A DNA stretch of 64,000 nucleotides. Source: an uncultured Acidobacteriia bacterium (GTDB taxonomy: Bacteria; Acidobacteriota; Terriglobia; Bryobacterales; Bryobacteraceae). The translations under genes and the position numbers were made by a program. The notes beneath the pieces are model-generated. The model ran no database searches, was not told where the DNA came from, and was given only the letters and a program-made list of their open reading frames with translations. Positions 46,690 through 56,268 of this stretch are shown one piece after another. Where the stretch lies: positions 57,607 through 121,606 of the forward strand of contig CAIRSA010000473.1 in assembly GCA_903881085.1 (NCBI GenBank), written 5' to 3'. The number at the start of each line of letters is the position of its first letter. Position 1 is the stretch's first letter.

Positions 46690-48048
46690 TCAAAGCGTCC
46701 TCCGCCACGAGTCGAGGCTGTTCAACAGGTCAGGGAGCGGGTTGCCAGAGGTAGAAGCGAGATTACGGCTTTCGGCCGGATCGAGTGCCAGATCGGAAAG
46801 CCATGCCTCTTCCCGCAACTCGCCGCCAAGCCGTTCGCGGTGGTTTTGAACCAGCTTCCATCGCCCGCGCCTGATTGCAGACTGTCCATCGTAATTCCAA
46901 AATAGATCGCGCTCTGGCCAGGGAGATTTGCCCTGCAGGGCGGGACCGAGGTTGACGCCATCGACATGGGCCGGAGGGGTTACGCCGGCCCATTCCAGGA
47001 ATGTGGGAAGGGCATCCATCGCCACCCCACAATCGTCCCGGACCTGTCCTCGCGGGATAACACCCGGCCACGAGAGCATGGCAGGGACGCGGATCCCACC
47101 CTCGAAGAGGCTGCCTTTGGAACCCCGGTAGCGGCCGTTGCTGCCTCCGTTGTATATGCGGCCGCGATGATCGGCCCGCTCCTCTTGCGTCGCACCGTTA
47201 TCGCTCATGAAGAACACCACGGTATTGTCGAGGCCACGTGTCTTCAGGGTGGACAGAACAGCGCCAATCGCGTCGTCCATGGCGGAAATCATCGCGGCGT
47301 GGAGCCGCCGGTCCCGATCCATGGGTGCATGAGTTGAAAGCACATTCGACGCCGGGAAGCGGTCGAGGTAGCGTTCCGGCGCCATCATCGGATAGTGAGG
47401 CGCGCCAAATGCGAGATAGAGGAAGAACGGTTTCTCGCGGCTCTGGCGCTTGAGAAATGCCTGCGCCTCACGGGCGAGCAACTCCGTCATGTACTGGTTA
47501 TCCCGCCAGATCTCTTTCTCGTTTCGCCACAGATCGTGATAGATGGGCGTGCCGCCCAGAGTATAAAAGCGGTGGGAGTAGTAGTCAATCCAGCCTGAGT
47601 AGTAGCCGAAGAACTCGTCGAATCCCTGCGCGAGTGGCCGGCTTTCTGGAGTGCTGCCGAGGTGCCACTTACCGATAGCACCAGAGTGATACCCATGCTT
47701 GCGCAGTTCCGATGCCAGCGTCGCTTCTCCAGCCCGCAAGCCAGGAACGTTGAACTCGGGCTTAGAGAACAGGATCTGCGGGATGCCTGCCCGCTGCGGA
47801 TACCGTCCAGTTAACAGCGAGGCCCTGGAAGGAGAGCAAACCGGCGAATTCGCGTGCCAATCCGTGAAGCGGACCCCACTGGCCGCGAGCCGGTCGAGGT
47901 TCGGCGTCTTTACGTCCGGGGAGCCGAAGCACCCCATGTCACCCATTCCCTGGTCGTCGCTGACAATGACCAGGAAGTTGGGAGCACGGGGCTCGCGAGC
48001 CAACATGGCCGGAGCAACCGCCGTCAGAAACTCTCTTCTGCCGAGCAT
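46690..48048 (-). CDS. Sulfatase
   Basis: A 452-residue sulfatase with N-terminus LGRREFLTAVAPAMLA (Tat-like), metal strand VIVSDDQGMGDMGCFG, active-site motif CSPSR at 71-75 and GKWHLG at 126-131. A conserved block VFFMSDNGATQEERADHRG near residue 280 supplies further metal ligands. It begins four bases after the stop of the DUF4965 gene, so the two are co-translated. The C-terminus is slightly shorter than usual after DLALDPAESRNL. Confidence 0.9.
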   Translation of the reverse strand: MLGRREFLTAVAPAMLAREPRAPNFLVIVSDDQGMGDMGCFGSPDVKTPNLDRLAASGVRFTDWHANSPVCSPSRASLLTGRYPQRAGIPQILFSKPEFNVPGLRAGEATLASELRKHGYHSGAIGKWHLGSTPESRPLAQGFDEFFGYYSGWIDYYSHRFYTLGGTPIYHDLWRNEKEIWRDNQYMTELLAREAQAFLKRQSREKPFFLYLAFGAPHYPMMAPERYLDRFPASNVLSTHAPMDRDRRLHAAMISAMDDAIGAVLSTLKTRGLDNTVVFFMSDNGATQEERADHRGRIYNGGSNGRYRGSKGSLFEGGIRVPAMLSWPGVIPRGQVRDDCGVAMDALPTFLEWAGVTPPAHVDGVNLGPALQGKSPWPERDLFWNYDGQSAIRRGRWKLVQNHRERLGGELREEAWLSDLALDPAESRNLASTSGNPLPDLLNSLDSWRRTL

Positions 48049-48052
48049 CGTC

Positions 48053-50086
48053 TTACTTCGGGCTCCACTGCCGCATCAGCGATTTAATGAGTACTCCGCC
48101 AACGACGGATCGGGCCTGAAAACGGGCTTGCTTGCCATCGGCTGTCCAATACCAGTCCGTCATTGGCACGCGCGACGGGGATTCATTCAGAAAGCGGTGG
48201 ACCGGAGCAACGATCGCCTCGAAGTCCGAATCTTTCTCCGCCAACGATGCCGTCCAGAGGGTCCAATCGAGTTTCGTGTAGTCCTTGCGATTGTCCAGGG
48301 GAAGGCCATATCGTTGTTGGGACTTCAAGTAAAAAGTCATCTCAGAGCGACTAATGGAAGCAGAGAAGAGGTCAAGGGCAAGCAGGCGGTCCCACACCAG
48401 ATTGTATTTCTGGCTCCAGGTGCCGGGCTTATCGAAGGCGAGACGATAGTGGTCCCCGTCAGCCGCCATCTTCTCCCAGTCGGCCGCCATCTTGCGTGCG
48501 AGAGATGCGTAGCTGCTTTGAATGTCCTTGAATCCCAACTGGCCTGCAAGCCTGGAATAGGCACCAAGGGCCAGGATGGCCTTGATGGACAGATTCGTAT
48601 TGTGCGCGAGGTGGCCGGCGAAGTCGTCAGTGGAAAGTTGATTCTCAGGATCGAGGCCCTTGGATCTCAGATATTCAGCCCATTTAGTGAGAACAGGCCA
48701 ATACTTGCGCGAGAATTCGGCATTCCCATCGGCTTTGGCGATCGCTGCGGCAAGAATCAGCATGTTGCCGCTCTCTTCCACTGGCATCTGGCGGTCTTCG
48801 GTCTTTTCTCCTCCGCCGTACACTTGCCCGTTGGCGAGTGGATAGGTGCCAAGGTCGTGGGGTGCAAATGGCCATTGCCATCGGGGAAGAGCGGCATAAT
48901 CGAGAATCGGCCGCACCTGCGCTTTGAGCAGTTCCGCATTGAACACAAGGAAGAATGGAGCGGAGGGATAAGTGACATCGACGGTTCCGATGCAGCCGTT
49001 GGAGAAGTTTTCTTTGGATAGATACACCGGACTGCCGTCCAGGTCGGCGACAAGTTTGTGCGCGGCAAGAGTCTGCCGGTAGGCGAGAATTGCGATATCG
49101 GCATAGAGCTTGCCGCCGTCACCCTCCAGTCTTGTGCGCAGGTCCCGGTCGAAACGCTGGCAGCGCTGGGATATGGCAGGCCATTCCCTGGCCGAGGCGG
49201 AAAGCAGTTCGGCGGGCCCGGCGCCGTTACGACGCCACCATGGCCGCAGATTGCGGTAGAAATACTGGATGGAGAAGAGGTCGTCATAAGCCAGCATTAG
49301 GTGCCGGCTTGTACCTGCGGCGCCTACTTTGCCAAGCTCGAATCGCGCAGCGAGGACAATCTGGTTTCTGGCGTTTTGTTCGGGCGCTTCGGCAGAGTCG
49401 TTTTCGGGCCATGTCCCGGAAGCGGCGAACATCTCGCGCGTTGTCTGGTTTGTTGCCAGAACCTGGGCGCCTGCTTGCGGTGGCACAGCCAGGTAAAGGT
49501 GTCCCCAGTTGATTCGCAGGTCGTCGCCTGAGGTGCCAAGAATTTTCTGGGCGGCCGATCCTGCTCTGAGAACATTAAGCTCACCGAATTTCAGCCGCGC
49601 CCATGTGACATCTTCTCCTGCTTGATTGATGGCTAGCTGCGATGCCGCGTCGAAGTACAGGGAGACGTCGTGATCGTGACCGTCGGTAGACTGCACGATG
49701 AAGACGACATAGGTGACGGGCCGCGAGAGCAAGTCCAGGTCGCCAGGAATGGCGGGCGTGACGAATTCCATCTTCAGCAACACACCTGAGTCTGCGAACG
49801 TATCGGTGGTTGTGGTGGCTGTCACCAAAACGTTCGTCTGAGGCATGGGATCGACCGCGCGGCGCCAGTTGCCGAGGAAGCGGCTCGGCTTCCCATCGAT
49901 GCGGATGATTCCGGAGAGTGGCTGCTCCGTGCCGGTCCAGTGGCGTGTCGTTTGATCGGTGACTCGGTCCGTCATGGCCCAAATGCTGAAATATGGGTCG
50001 TGGACAACCAAGGGGACGGCCGGTGGCCGGGAGACGGTTTGACCGCTGGCTGCGAGAGCCAGGAAAAAGAGCAGTGGCAACTTCAT
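48053..50086 (-). CDS. DUF4965/GtaA-type exported protein
   Basis: A 677-residue secreted protein (signal LPLLFFLALAASGQ) of the DUF4965-containing family, also called glutaminase A-like after fungal GtaA. It has an N-terminal sandwich (VHDPYFSIWAMTDRVTD) and a C-terminal (alpha/alpha)6-type barrel (DIAILAYRQTLAAHKL, SNGCIGTVDVTYPSAPFFL, VEESGNMLILAAAIAKADG). The annotation as glutaminase is weakly founded for bacterial members; the fold is that of glycosidases, and its place in a polysaccharide operon suggests a carbohydrate role. Its ATG overlaps the previous sulfatase stop (ATGA) and has an AAGGAG ribosome site. Confidence 0.75.
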   Translation of the reverse strand: MKLPLLFFLALAASGQTVSRPPAVPLVVHDPYFSIWAMTDRVTDQTTRHWTGTEQPLSGIIRIDGKPSRFLGNWRRAVDPMPQTNVLVTATTTTDTFADSGVLLKMEFVTPAIPGDLDLLSRPVTYVVFIVQSTDGHDHDVSLYFDAASQLAINQAGEDVTWARLKFGELNVLRAGSAAQKILGTSGDDLRINWGHLYLAVPPQAGAQVLATNQTTREMFAASGTWPENDSAEAPEQNARNQIVLAARFELGKVGAAGTSRHLMLAYDDLFSIQYFYRNLRPWWRRNGAGPAELLSASAREWPAISQRCQRFDRDLRTRLEGDGGKLYADIAILAYRQTLAAHKLVADLDGSPVYLSKENFSNGCIGTVDVTYPSAPFFLVFNAELLKAQVRPILDYAALPRWQWPFAPHDLGTYPLANGQVYGGGEKTEDRQMPVEESGNMLILAAAIAKADGNAEFSRKYWPVLTKWAEYLRSKGLDPENQLSTDDFAGHLAHNTNLSIKAILALGAYSRLAGQLGFKDIQSSYASLARKMAADWEKMAADGDHYRLAFDKPGTWSQKYNLVWDRLLALDLFSASISRSEMTFYLKSQQRYGLPLDNRKDYTKLDWTLWTASLAEKDSDFEAIVAPVHRFLNESPSRVPMTDWYWTADGKQARFQARSVVGGVLIKSLMRQWSPK

Positions 50087-51417
50087 GCAGACTCCTTTAC
50101 CGTGGCTTTTCGCCAGGCAGCCAGCCGATTTGACATCTTGCGAACAATGTCAGGATTCGCGGCGGCAAGATCATGCGTTTCTGACGGATCGGCAAGCAGG
50201 TCAAAGAGCTGCTTGTCGCCAGTCTTCAAGAATTCGATCAGCTTCCACCGCGCATCCCGAATGGACATGCCCGACTTCCCACCCAGAAAGTGATCTTCGG
50301 CGAGGGGGTAATACCAGCAAATGTCCCGTTCTATTGCTTTGGCCTTCGGGTCGGTAAACAGCGCGGCGATTGAGGTGCCGTCAAGAACGTACTTTTCTGG
50401 CAGTTTACCTCCGCCAAGCTCAATGAAGGTGGGGTAATAATCGGTGCTGACTACAGGGACAGATGATACGTGTCCAGCCGGGATACGGCCGGGCCATCGC
50501 GCGACTAATGGAACCCGCAGTCCACCTTCATAGAGCTGCGACTTTCCACCACGCAGATGAGAATTGGTTGTTACGTTGGTCTCTCCGCCGTTGTCGGAGT
50601 TGAAAACAACAATCGTGTCGCGGTCGAGGTTACGGCGGCGAAGCTCTTCGAGAATCATGCCAACTCCTTCATCAATAGACTCCAGCATGGCGGCGAGATT
50701 CGGATTATTCTTCTTCTGTCCAGCCTCAGCGCGGTTCTTGTACTTGGCGAGCAAAGCTGGCTTCGCGTCCAGCTTTGTATGAGGAGCGTAATGCGCAAGG
50801 TACAGGAAGAAAGGCTGGCCGGCGTTGCGCCCGATGAAGTCAACCGCCTCCTGATTAAGCCTGTCGGTCAGGTATTCTCCGGGCGTGCGCGCCGCGAGGC
50901 CTGCCAGGTGCTTGTAGGGATGCCAGTAGTAGCCTGGCCCGATATAGCTGCTTTCCGAACAGATGACTTCGTCGAAACCGTGCAGTTTGGGGTCGCCTCT
51001 GCGCGTGCGGTAGTCGCCCATCAGATGCCACTTTCCGATCAGGCCGGTCCGGTAGCCCGCCCGTTTGAGGACTTGTGGGAGACTGGACGCGGCCGGCCGG
51101 AGGTGGTTGGGGTCGTCTGCACGCAGATAGTCTATGATGCCTACGCGCGCCGGGTGTTGACCGGTCATGATCGAGGCGCGGGTGGGAGAACAGACCGGTG
51201 CCGCGGAGTAGGCGTTAGTAAAGCGCACGCCTTCGGCGGCGAGCCGATCGATGTTCGGTGTGTGGTTGAAGGTGTTTCCATAGCAGCCGGGCTCACCCCA
51301 GCCCAAATCGTCGGTGAGGATGTAGATGATGTTCGGAGGTTTCACGGGGGGAGCGGCTATCGCGTATTTGGTTGCCGTCGCGGCACATAAGAGAGTTGAG
51401 AATTGACGCCGGGTCAC
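50083..51417 (-). CDS. Sulfatase, first gene of the minus-strand operon
   Basis: A 444-residue sulfatase. I choose the GTG at 51417: it has AGAGGA about 8 bases upstream and yields the Tat-like start TRRQFSTLLCAATATKY, whereas the longer open frame to 51579 would overlap the divergent sigma-factor gene. Metal strand ILTDDLGWGEPGCYG, active-site motif CSPTR at 76-80 and GKWHLMGDY at 128-136. The C-terminal element is QLFDLLADPSETHDL. Transcription would start in the divergent control region shared with the sigma factor. Confidence 0.9.
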   Translation of the reverse strand: MTRRQFSTLLCAATATKYAIAAPPVKPPNIIYILTDDLGWGEPGCYGNTFNHTPNIDRLAAEGVRFTNAYSAAPVCSPTRASIMTGQHPARVGIIDYLRADDPNHLRPAASSLPQVLKRAGYRTGLIGKWHLMGDYRTRRGDPKLHGFDEVICSESSYIGPGYYWHPYKHLAGLAARTPGEYLTDRLNQEAVDFIGRNAGQPFFLYLAHYAPHTKLDAKPALLAKYKNRAEAGQKKNNPNLAAMLESIDEGVGMILEELRRRNLDRDTIVVFNSDNGGETNVTTNSHLRGGKSQLYEGGLRVPLVARWPGRIPAGHVSSVPVVSTDYYPTFIELGGGKLPEKYVLDGTSIAALFTDPKAKAIERDICWYYPLAEDHFLGGKSGMSIRDARWKLIEFLKTGDKQLFDLLADPSETHDLAAANPDIVRKMSNRLAAWRKATVKESA

Positions 51418-51440
51418 TTGGGATGTTCCTCTTTCGAAAT

Positions 51441-51454
51441 CCGGCGTTTGCCGG
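51441..51454. promoter_or_regulatory. Small perfect hairpin in the leader of the sulfatase operon
   Basis: CCGGC, four bases, GCCGG lies 24 bases upstream of the GTG at 51417. It would form a short stem in the operon leader. Its significance is unknown. Confidence 0.3.
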
Positions 51455-51487
51455 TCTCTACATTTGCCTGTGGCCGGAGCCCGCCGA

Positions 51488-51531
51488 TTTTGCGACAAGC
51501 CTGTCAAATAATTACAGAGGTTGTCGCAAAA
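51488..51531. promoter_or_regulatory. 11-bp-arm inverted repeat between sigma factor and sulfatase operon
   Basis: TTTTGCGACAA (51488-51498) and TTGTCGCAAAA (51521-51531) are perfect inverted copies with a 22-base spacer, inside which CTGT and ACAG continue the symmetry. It lies between divergent transcription units, 38 bases before the sigma-factor start, and is a good candidate for an operator acting on one or both. Confidence 0.65.
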
Positions 51532-51551
51532 CCGGCCAAGCGCAGCCACTA

Positions 51552-51557
51552 TATAAT
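51552..51557 (+). promoter_or_regulatory. TATAAT -10 element before the sigma-factor gene
   Basis: A consensus TATAAT lies 11 bases before the GTG at 51569 and 20 before the ATG at 51578. No good -35 is seen at 17 bases; the region there abuts the inverted repeat. The transcript would have almost no leader, and I see no Shine-Dalgarno site. Confidence 0.45.
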
Positions 51558-51568
51558 TAGTACCGTCA

Positions 51569-52111
51569 GTGCAGAGCATGGAACGCCAAGACGCGTTACA
51601 GCAGTTCGACCCGTTTTTCGAGGTGTGGTATCCACCCCTGCTGCGATACGTGTGCCGGTTTGCGCCCTGCCGGTCAACGGCGGAAGACGTTGTCCAGGAA
51701 GTCTTCCTCGATCTCTACAAGACGCTCCTGGCTGGACAGAAGATTGAATACCCAAAGGCATGGACGATGCGTGTAGCGCGTAGAAAGTGCGCCGAACTGC
51801 GCGGCCGCCCGTTCAACCTGGATCTCTCCCACGATTCGATGGAGGCGTTGGAGAACTACGGTGAGAACCCCGCGCCGGACTTCAACTCGAACATCGACCT
51901 GGAACGGTTGAGAGGCTGCCTCTCGGTCCTGACCGAACGCGAAGAGCAGGTGCTAATTCTTCGGCTGCAGGCGATGAAATTCCGCGAGATCGCCGCCTCG
52001 CTCGGCATCACCACAAGCACAGTGAATACACTGCTTGTGCGCGGCCTAGAGCGACTCCAGCAGTCGTTTGGAACCCGGCCTTTGAAGCTGCCGGCAAAGA
52101 TGGCGCCATGA
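51569..52111 (+). CDS. ECF-type RNA polymerase sigma factor
   Basis: A sigma-70 family factor of 180 residues (177 if started at the ATG 51578). Region 2 spans about residues 14-78 (LLRYVCRFAP, AEDVVQEVFLDLYK) and region 4 about 115-165 (LTEREEQVLILRLQAMKFRE, IAASLGITTSTVNTLL, the helix-turn-helix). The stop overlaps the next gene's ATG (ATGA), as usual for a sigma/anti-sigma pair. It heads a run of genes that continues with sulfatase, GH5-like enzyme, receptor and sulfatase, so control of these by signal at the envelope is likely. Confidence 0.9.
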   Translation: MQSMERQDALQQFDPFFEVWYPPLLRYVCRFAPCRSTAEDVVQEVFLDLYKTLLAGQKIEYPKAWTMRVARRKCAELRGRPFNLDLSHDSMEALENYGENPAPDFNSNIDLERLRGCLSVLTEREEQVLILRLQAMKFREIAASLGITTSTVNTLLVRGLERLQQSFGTRPLKLPAKMAP

Positions 52112-53427
52112 GATTCGAATCCAGACATCCAGGCAAGGACATGCTGCTGGCTTGGGCGGAAGGCGAGCTTTCGTGGTGGCGCAGTCGCATGGTGGCGAGT
52201 CACGTTCGCTCCTGCTGGCAATGCAAAGGACAGATCAGCCAGTTGGAGGCGGTGATCTCCGCCGTGGGGCTGGCCGTATCCGAACTACCCGAGCCCTCGC
52301 GCGTCGATACGGCGAAGGCCTACTGGCGGTTCCGCGAGGCGTGCCGGAATATCGAGCCCGCTGTACACAACTCTGGCGTACGTCTGAGGACTGCCTGGGT
52401 TGCTGGTGCGGCGGCGATCCTCGCAACTGCGGGGTTGGCCTATGTCACGGTCCAGCAGCGGTTCTTCGCACCCGTAGTGAAGGAATCGGTGCCGATCATA
52501 CCGGCACGCACCCCCAGGAAGGTGGAAGAAACGCCGCCCACCCGCGTCACGCACCCGGTTCCCGTCACCGCGACTGAACCCGCGGCGGTGGAGATGATTC
52601 CGGTGGCGTCAACCGGTCCGAGCGAACAGGAACTGCTCGGCGCCGAGATCGACGCGCTGGCCGCACTGCATCGTTCGCGCTTCTGCATGAATTCAGGCAT
52701 CACTGTGCACAGAGTGGGCGGCACAATTGAGATCTCAGGATACGTTCAGTCGCAGGACCAGCGCGCTCGGCTGCGCGGGGTGTTGGAAGGGATAGGCCAC
52801 CCCGGCATTCTGGAGATCAAGCTGAGCGACGAGGTTCCGAACCTGGACGGAATTCAGGAGAACATTCGCAGTGATGCTTCGCCAGCAATGCCCGCCGGGC
52901 GCAATGCTCCGCCGATCGAAACCTGGCTGCGCGAAAATCTCAAGGTGGGGTCTAAACTCACCGAGCGGGAGATGTTCAATTTCATGAACGCCATGGTAAT
53001 CGAGTCGGAGAACGTCTCCGGTGAGGCGTGGGCGATCCGTCATCTGGCCGGGCAGTTTCAGCCCGCACGCGCCGCTCAGCTCAGTCCTGCGCTCGCTGCC
53101 CAGTTGCTCCAGATGGTGGACGACCACGTCATCGCCTTGAGCAATGGGCTCGAAATGATACAGGGTCAGTTGCAGCCCTTGTTGCCGCAGCAGACGCCCA
53201 CAGTCCGCGGCATTTCGATTGTGCGGCCGGATGAGGCGTGGCAGAGCATTGTAATGGACCTGCAGCGGCAGGTGGAGGGCGCGGCCAGCCGGGTATTGAT
53301 TTCGTTTTCAGCGGGAGCAGGCGCGCCGCAGACGGGCGATTTTGCCGTGGTGATCTCACAACTGGCGAGCCAACTCCGGGATTGCCGGACAGGCGCCGCC
53401 GTGCTGAGGGCGAACATTCAAAGATAG
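52108..53427 (+). CDS. Membrane anti-sigma factor with zinc motif and BON-like domain
   Basis: A 439-residue protein coupled to the sigma factor. The cytoplasmic N-terminus holds a zinc-finger anti-sigma motif HVRSCWQC (H32, C36, C39). One transmembrane helix is at about 95-115 (WVAGAAAILATAGLAYVTV). A Pro/Thr-rich periplasmic stalk leads to a BON-like fold at about 195-240 (ITVHRVGGTIEISGYVQSQD), then a helical region to the end. The periplasmic part presumably senses a signal and releases the sigma factor. The large extracytoplasmic part is unusual compared with small anti-sigma factors of about 200 residues. Confidence 0.8.
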   Translation: MRFESRHPGKDMLLAWAEGELSWWRSRMVASHVRSCWQCKGQISQLEAVISAVGLAVSELPEPSRVDTAKAYWRFREACRNIEPAVHNSGVRLRTAWVAGAAAILATAGLAYVTVQQRFFAPVVKESVPIIPARTPRKVEETPPTRVTHPVPVTATEPAAVEMIPVASTGPSEQELLGAEIDALAALHRSRFCMNSGITVHRVGGTIEISGYVQSQDQRARLRGVLEGIGHPGILEIKLSDEVPNLDGIQENIRSDASPAMPAGRNAPPIETWLRENLKVGSKLTEREMFNFMNAMVIESENVSGEAWAIRHLAGQFQPARAAQLSPALAAQLLQMVDDHVIALSNGLEMIQGQLQPLLPQQTPTVRGISIVRPDEAWQSIVMDLQRQVEGAASRVLISFSAGAGAPQTGDFAVVISQLASQLRDCRTGAAVLRANIQR

Positions 53428-53433
53428 GAACCT

Positions 53434-55074
53434 ATGAACCGCAGAGAGTTTCTGAGCTCGACGATGGCCGCCGGCCTTCCAACGCCATCATTCGGGGCCG
53501 GGACGCGGCCCAACATCCTCATCATTTTGGCCGACGATCTTGGCTGGTCCGATCTCGGCTGTTTTGGCGGCGAGATTCACACGCCGAACATGGATAAGCT
53601 AGCTCAGGGCGGCGTCCGCTTCACGCAGTTCTATAGCTATGCGCGGTGCTGCCCGGCGCGGTCCTCAATCATGACCGGTCTTTACCCGCACCAAGTGGGG
53701 ATGGGCAACATGACCAATGCCAAACCGAGGACGGATTTTCCCGGCTATGCCGGCATACTGAACGACCGCAATGTCACGATTCCAGAAGTGCTGAAGAAGG
53801 CCGGATACAGCACGTGGATGACGGGCAAGTGGCACCTCGGCCCGCCCGGCCCGGTTGGACGCGGGTTCGACGAATATTACGGCATGGTCCACGGCTTCGA
53901 TAGCTTCTGGGACTCGACCAAGTACACCCGGCTGCCTGCGGACCGCAAGGCGCGCACGTATCCGGACGGCGGCTTCTACGCCACCAACGCCATCACCGAT
54001 CACACGCTCGACTTCCTCGCCGATGCGCGCAAGCAGTCGAAGCCGTTCTTCTTCTACCTCGCCTACAACTCGCCGCATTTCCCGCTGCACGCGCCCAAGG
54101 ACGTGATCGACAAGTACGTGCCGGTCTACGAGAAGGGCTGGGACTACGTCCGCGAAAAACGCTTCGAGCGCATGCGCGCGATGGGCCTGATCCGCAAAGA
54201 ATGGAAGTTCACGCCGCGCAGCGAGATCCCGCCAAACCGCTTCAACACCCAGACCGGTTGGGCAGGGAAGACCAACCCGGCGTGGGATTCGATAGAGCCT
54301 GATCGCCAGAAGGATCTGGCCCGGCGCATGGCGATTTTCGCGGCGATGGTCGAGATCATGGACCGCAATATCGGCCGCGTAGTCGAAGACCTGCGCGCTA
54401 ACAAGCAACTCGACAACACGCTGATCCTGTTCTTTTCCGATAACGGCGCATGCGCCGAGTGGGATCCGTGGGGCTTTGATAAGTCGAGCGGCCCGCAGAA
54501 CGAACTGCATCGCGGCGATGCGCTCGCCGGCATGGGGCAACCGGGCACGTATCACAGCTACGGTTCAGGCTGGGCGAATGCGTGCAACACGCCGTGGCGG
54601 CTGTACAAACACTACAACCACGAAGGCGGTATCAGTTCTCCGCTGGTGGCGCACTGGCCCGCCGGCATGAAGCGGCAGAACGCGATCGATCACCACCCGG
54701 CTCACGTGATCGACCTGATGCCTACGTGCGTGGAATTGGCCAAAGCGTCCTACCCGCCGTCGATGCCGCCCATGGAGGGCCGCAGCCTGGTTCCGGCGCT
54801 GGCGGGCAAGCCGGTCAAGCGCGACGCGATCTACTGGGAGCATGAGGGCAACCGCGCGATCCGCATCGGCAAGTGGAAAGCCGTGGCCGTCGAGCCCGCG
54901 GGCAAGTGGGAGCTGTACGACATGGAAGCGGATCGAACGGAAATGAACGACCTGGCAGCCAGGCAGCCGGAACGGGTCAAGTCGATGGTCCGGCAATGGG
55001 AACAGTGGGCCAAGCGGAGCAATGTTGTGCCCTGGATGTGGAAACCGCAGTACCAGTCAGAGGAGGAGCAATGA
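53434..55074 (+). CDS. Arylsulfatase (CCPAR type)
   Basis: A 546-residue arylsulfatase with Tat-like start NRREFLSSTMAAG, metal strand ILADDLGWSDLGCFGGE, active-site motif CCPAR at 72-76 (modified residue C72, preceded by Arg) and GKWHLG at 131-136. It belongs to the same branch as the sulfatases at 38535 and 59758. It lies 6 bases after the anti-sigma stop and its own stop overlaps the GH5-like start (ATGA), so the sigma, anti-sigma, sulfatase and glycosidase appear to be one transcription unit. Confidence 0.92.
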   Translation: MNRREFLSSTMAAGLPTPSFGAGTRPNILIILADDLGWSDLGCFGGEIHTPNMDKLAQGGVRFTQFYSYARCCPARSSIMTGLYPHQVGMGNMTNAKPRTDFPGYAGILNDRNVTIPEVLKKAGYSTWMTGKWHLGPPGPVGRGFDEYYGMVHGFDSFWDSTKYTRLPADRKARTYPDGGFYATNAITDHTLDFLADARKQSKPFFFYLAYNSPHFPLHAPKDVIDKYVPVYEKGWDYVREKRFERMRAMGLIRKEWKFTPRSEIPPNRFNTQTGWAGKTNPAWDSIEPDRQKDLARRMAIFAAMVEIMDRNIGRVVEDLRANKQLDNTLILFFSDNGACAEWDPWGFDKSSGPQNELHRGDALAGMGQPGTYHSYGSGWANACNTPWRLYKHYNHEGGISSPLVAHWPAGMKRQNAIDHHPAHVIDLMPTCVELAKASYPPSMPPMEGRSLVPALAGKPVKRDAIYWEHEGNRAIRIGKWKAVAVEPAGKWELYDMEADRTEMNDLAARQPERVKSMVRQWEQWAKRSNVVPWMWKPQYQSEEEQ

Positions 55075-56183
55075 TCAGGTTCGTCTTGACGCTTTTATTG
55101 GCGGCGGCGCCGTTGGCCGCACAGCGCTGGACCCCACAGCAGGCCAAGGACTGGTAGGCCAGGCAGCCGTGGCTGGTGGGCGCGAATTACCTGCCGTCCA
55201 CCGCCATCAACGAACTTGAGATGTGGCAGGCCGAGAGTTTCGACCCGGCGCGTATCGCACTCGAACTCGGCTGGGCTGAGAGTATCGGGATGAACACGAT
55301 GCGTGTGTTCCTGCACGACTTAGTATGGAGCCAGGATCCGGCCGGATACCGCAAACGGATCGACACCTTCCTCCAGATCGCCGCGAAACATAAGATCCGT
55401 CCGATGTTGGTGCTGTTCGATTCGTGCTGGGATCCGCACCCGAAGCTCGGCAAGCAACACTCGCCAACGCCTGGCGTGCACAATTCAGGCTGGGTGCAGA
55501 GTCCGGGCGCGGATGCGCTGAAAGATCCGTCGCAGGAGAAGCGGCTCGAAGCGTACGTTAAAGGCGTAGTTGGCGCGTTCGCTTCTGACAAGCGCGTGCT
55601 GGGCTGGGACATATGGAATGAACCCGACAACCCAAACAAAAGCTCCTATGAAAAGCAGGAAGTGGCAAACAAGGTCAACCTCGTGCTAGCCATGCTACCC
55701 AAGGCCTTCGCTTGGGCGCGCGCGGCCAATGCGACGCAGCCACTGACCAGCGGCGTGTGGCAAGGCGACTGGTTCGACGACAAGAAGCTGAGCCCGATGG
55801 CGCGGGTGCAACTGGAACAGTCCGACATAATCTCGTTTCATAACTACGACAAACCGCAGGATCTGGAGAAGGCCATCCGGTCTCTCGTGCGGCTTGGCCG
55901 TCCATTGATCTGCACGGAGTACATGGCGCGCGGTAACGGCAGCACCTTTCAGGGCTCGATGCCGGTTCTGAAGAAGTACAACGTTGGCGCCATCAATTGG
56001 GGGCTGGTGGAAGGCAAGGCGCAGACGCATCTGCCCTGGGATTCTTGGAAGCAGCCCTACGTGGGGCGCGAACCAGCGATCTGGTTCCACGAAGTGTTCC
56101 GCAAGGACGGGACCCCGTACAAGGCGGACGAGGTGGAGTTCATCCGCCGCACAACTGGCCGCAGTGCCTCAGCCGCACATTAA
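55071..56183 (+). pseudogene. GH5-like glycosidase interrupted by an in-frame amber codon
   Basis: A secreted clan GH-A glycosidase (signal IRFVLTLLLAAAPLAAQ), 370 codons if read through. The acid/base Glu is in GWDIWNEPDNP (E184) and the nucleophile in LICTEYMARG (E283). Codon 29 (55155-55157) is TAG in QQAKDW-stop-ARQPWLVGANYLPS. My memory of such proteins is DWYA at this place, so a Tyr codon has become TAG by one base. The rest is intact, and GTG 55176 could restart translation but would lose the signal. A strong GGAGGAG ribosome site precedes the ATG at 55071. It is followed after 85 bases by a receptor gene. Confidence 0.82.
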
Positions 56184-56268
56184 ACGGAATTATTTCGGTT
56201 CGTTGTCGTGAAATCTTTGCTTCGTGGGCACTACTCAATTGAAGGCTGTATAGCAGGGAGATGAGTCC
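56184..56268 (+). other. Short gap before receptor gene
   Basis: The 85 bases contain only the GGGAG ribosome site that precedes the ATG at 56269. I see no further element. Confidence 0.4.

Noticed and set aside
1835..55157. Reassignment of TAG as a sense codon (for example pyrrolysine or Tyr)
   Set aside because: TAG ends several intact genes at expected positions, the likely replaced residues differ, and the dead transposase shows the same kind of lesion. I keep it only as a low-interest observation.
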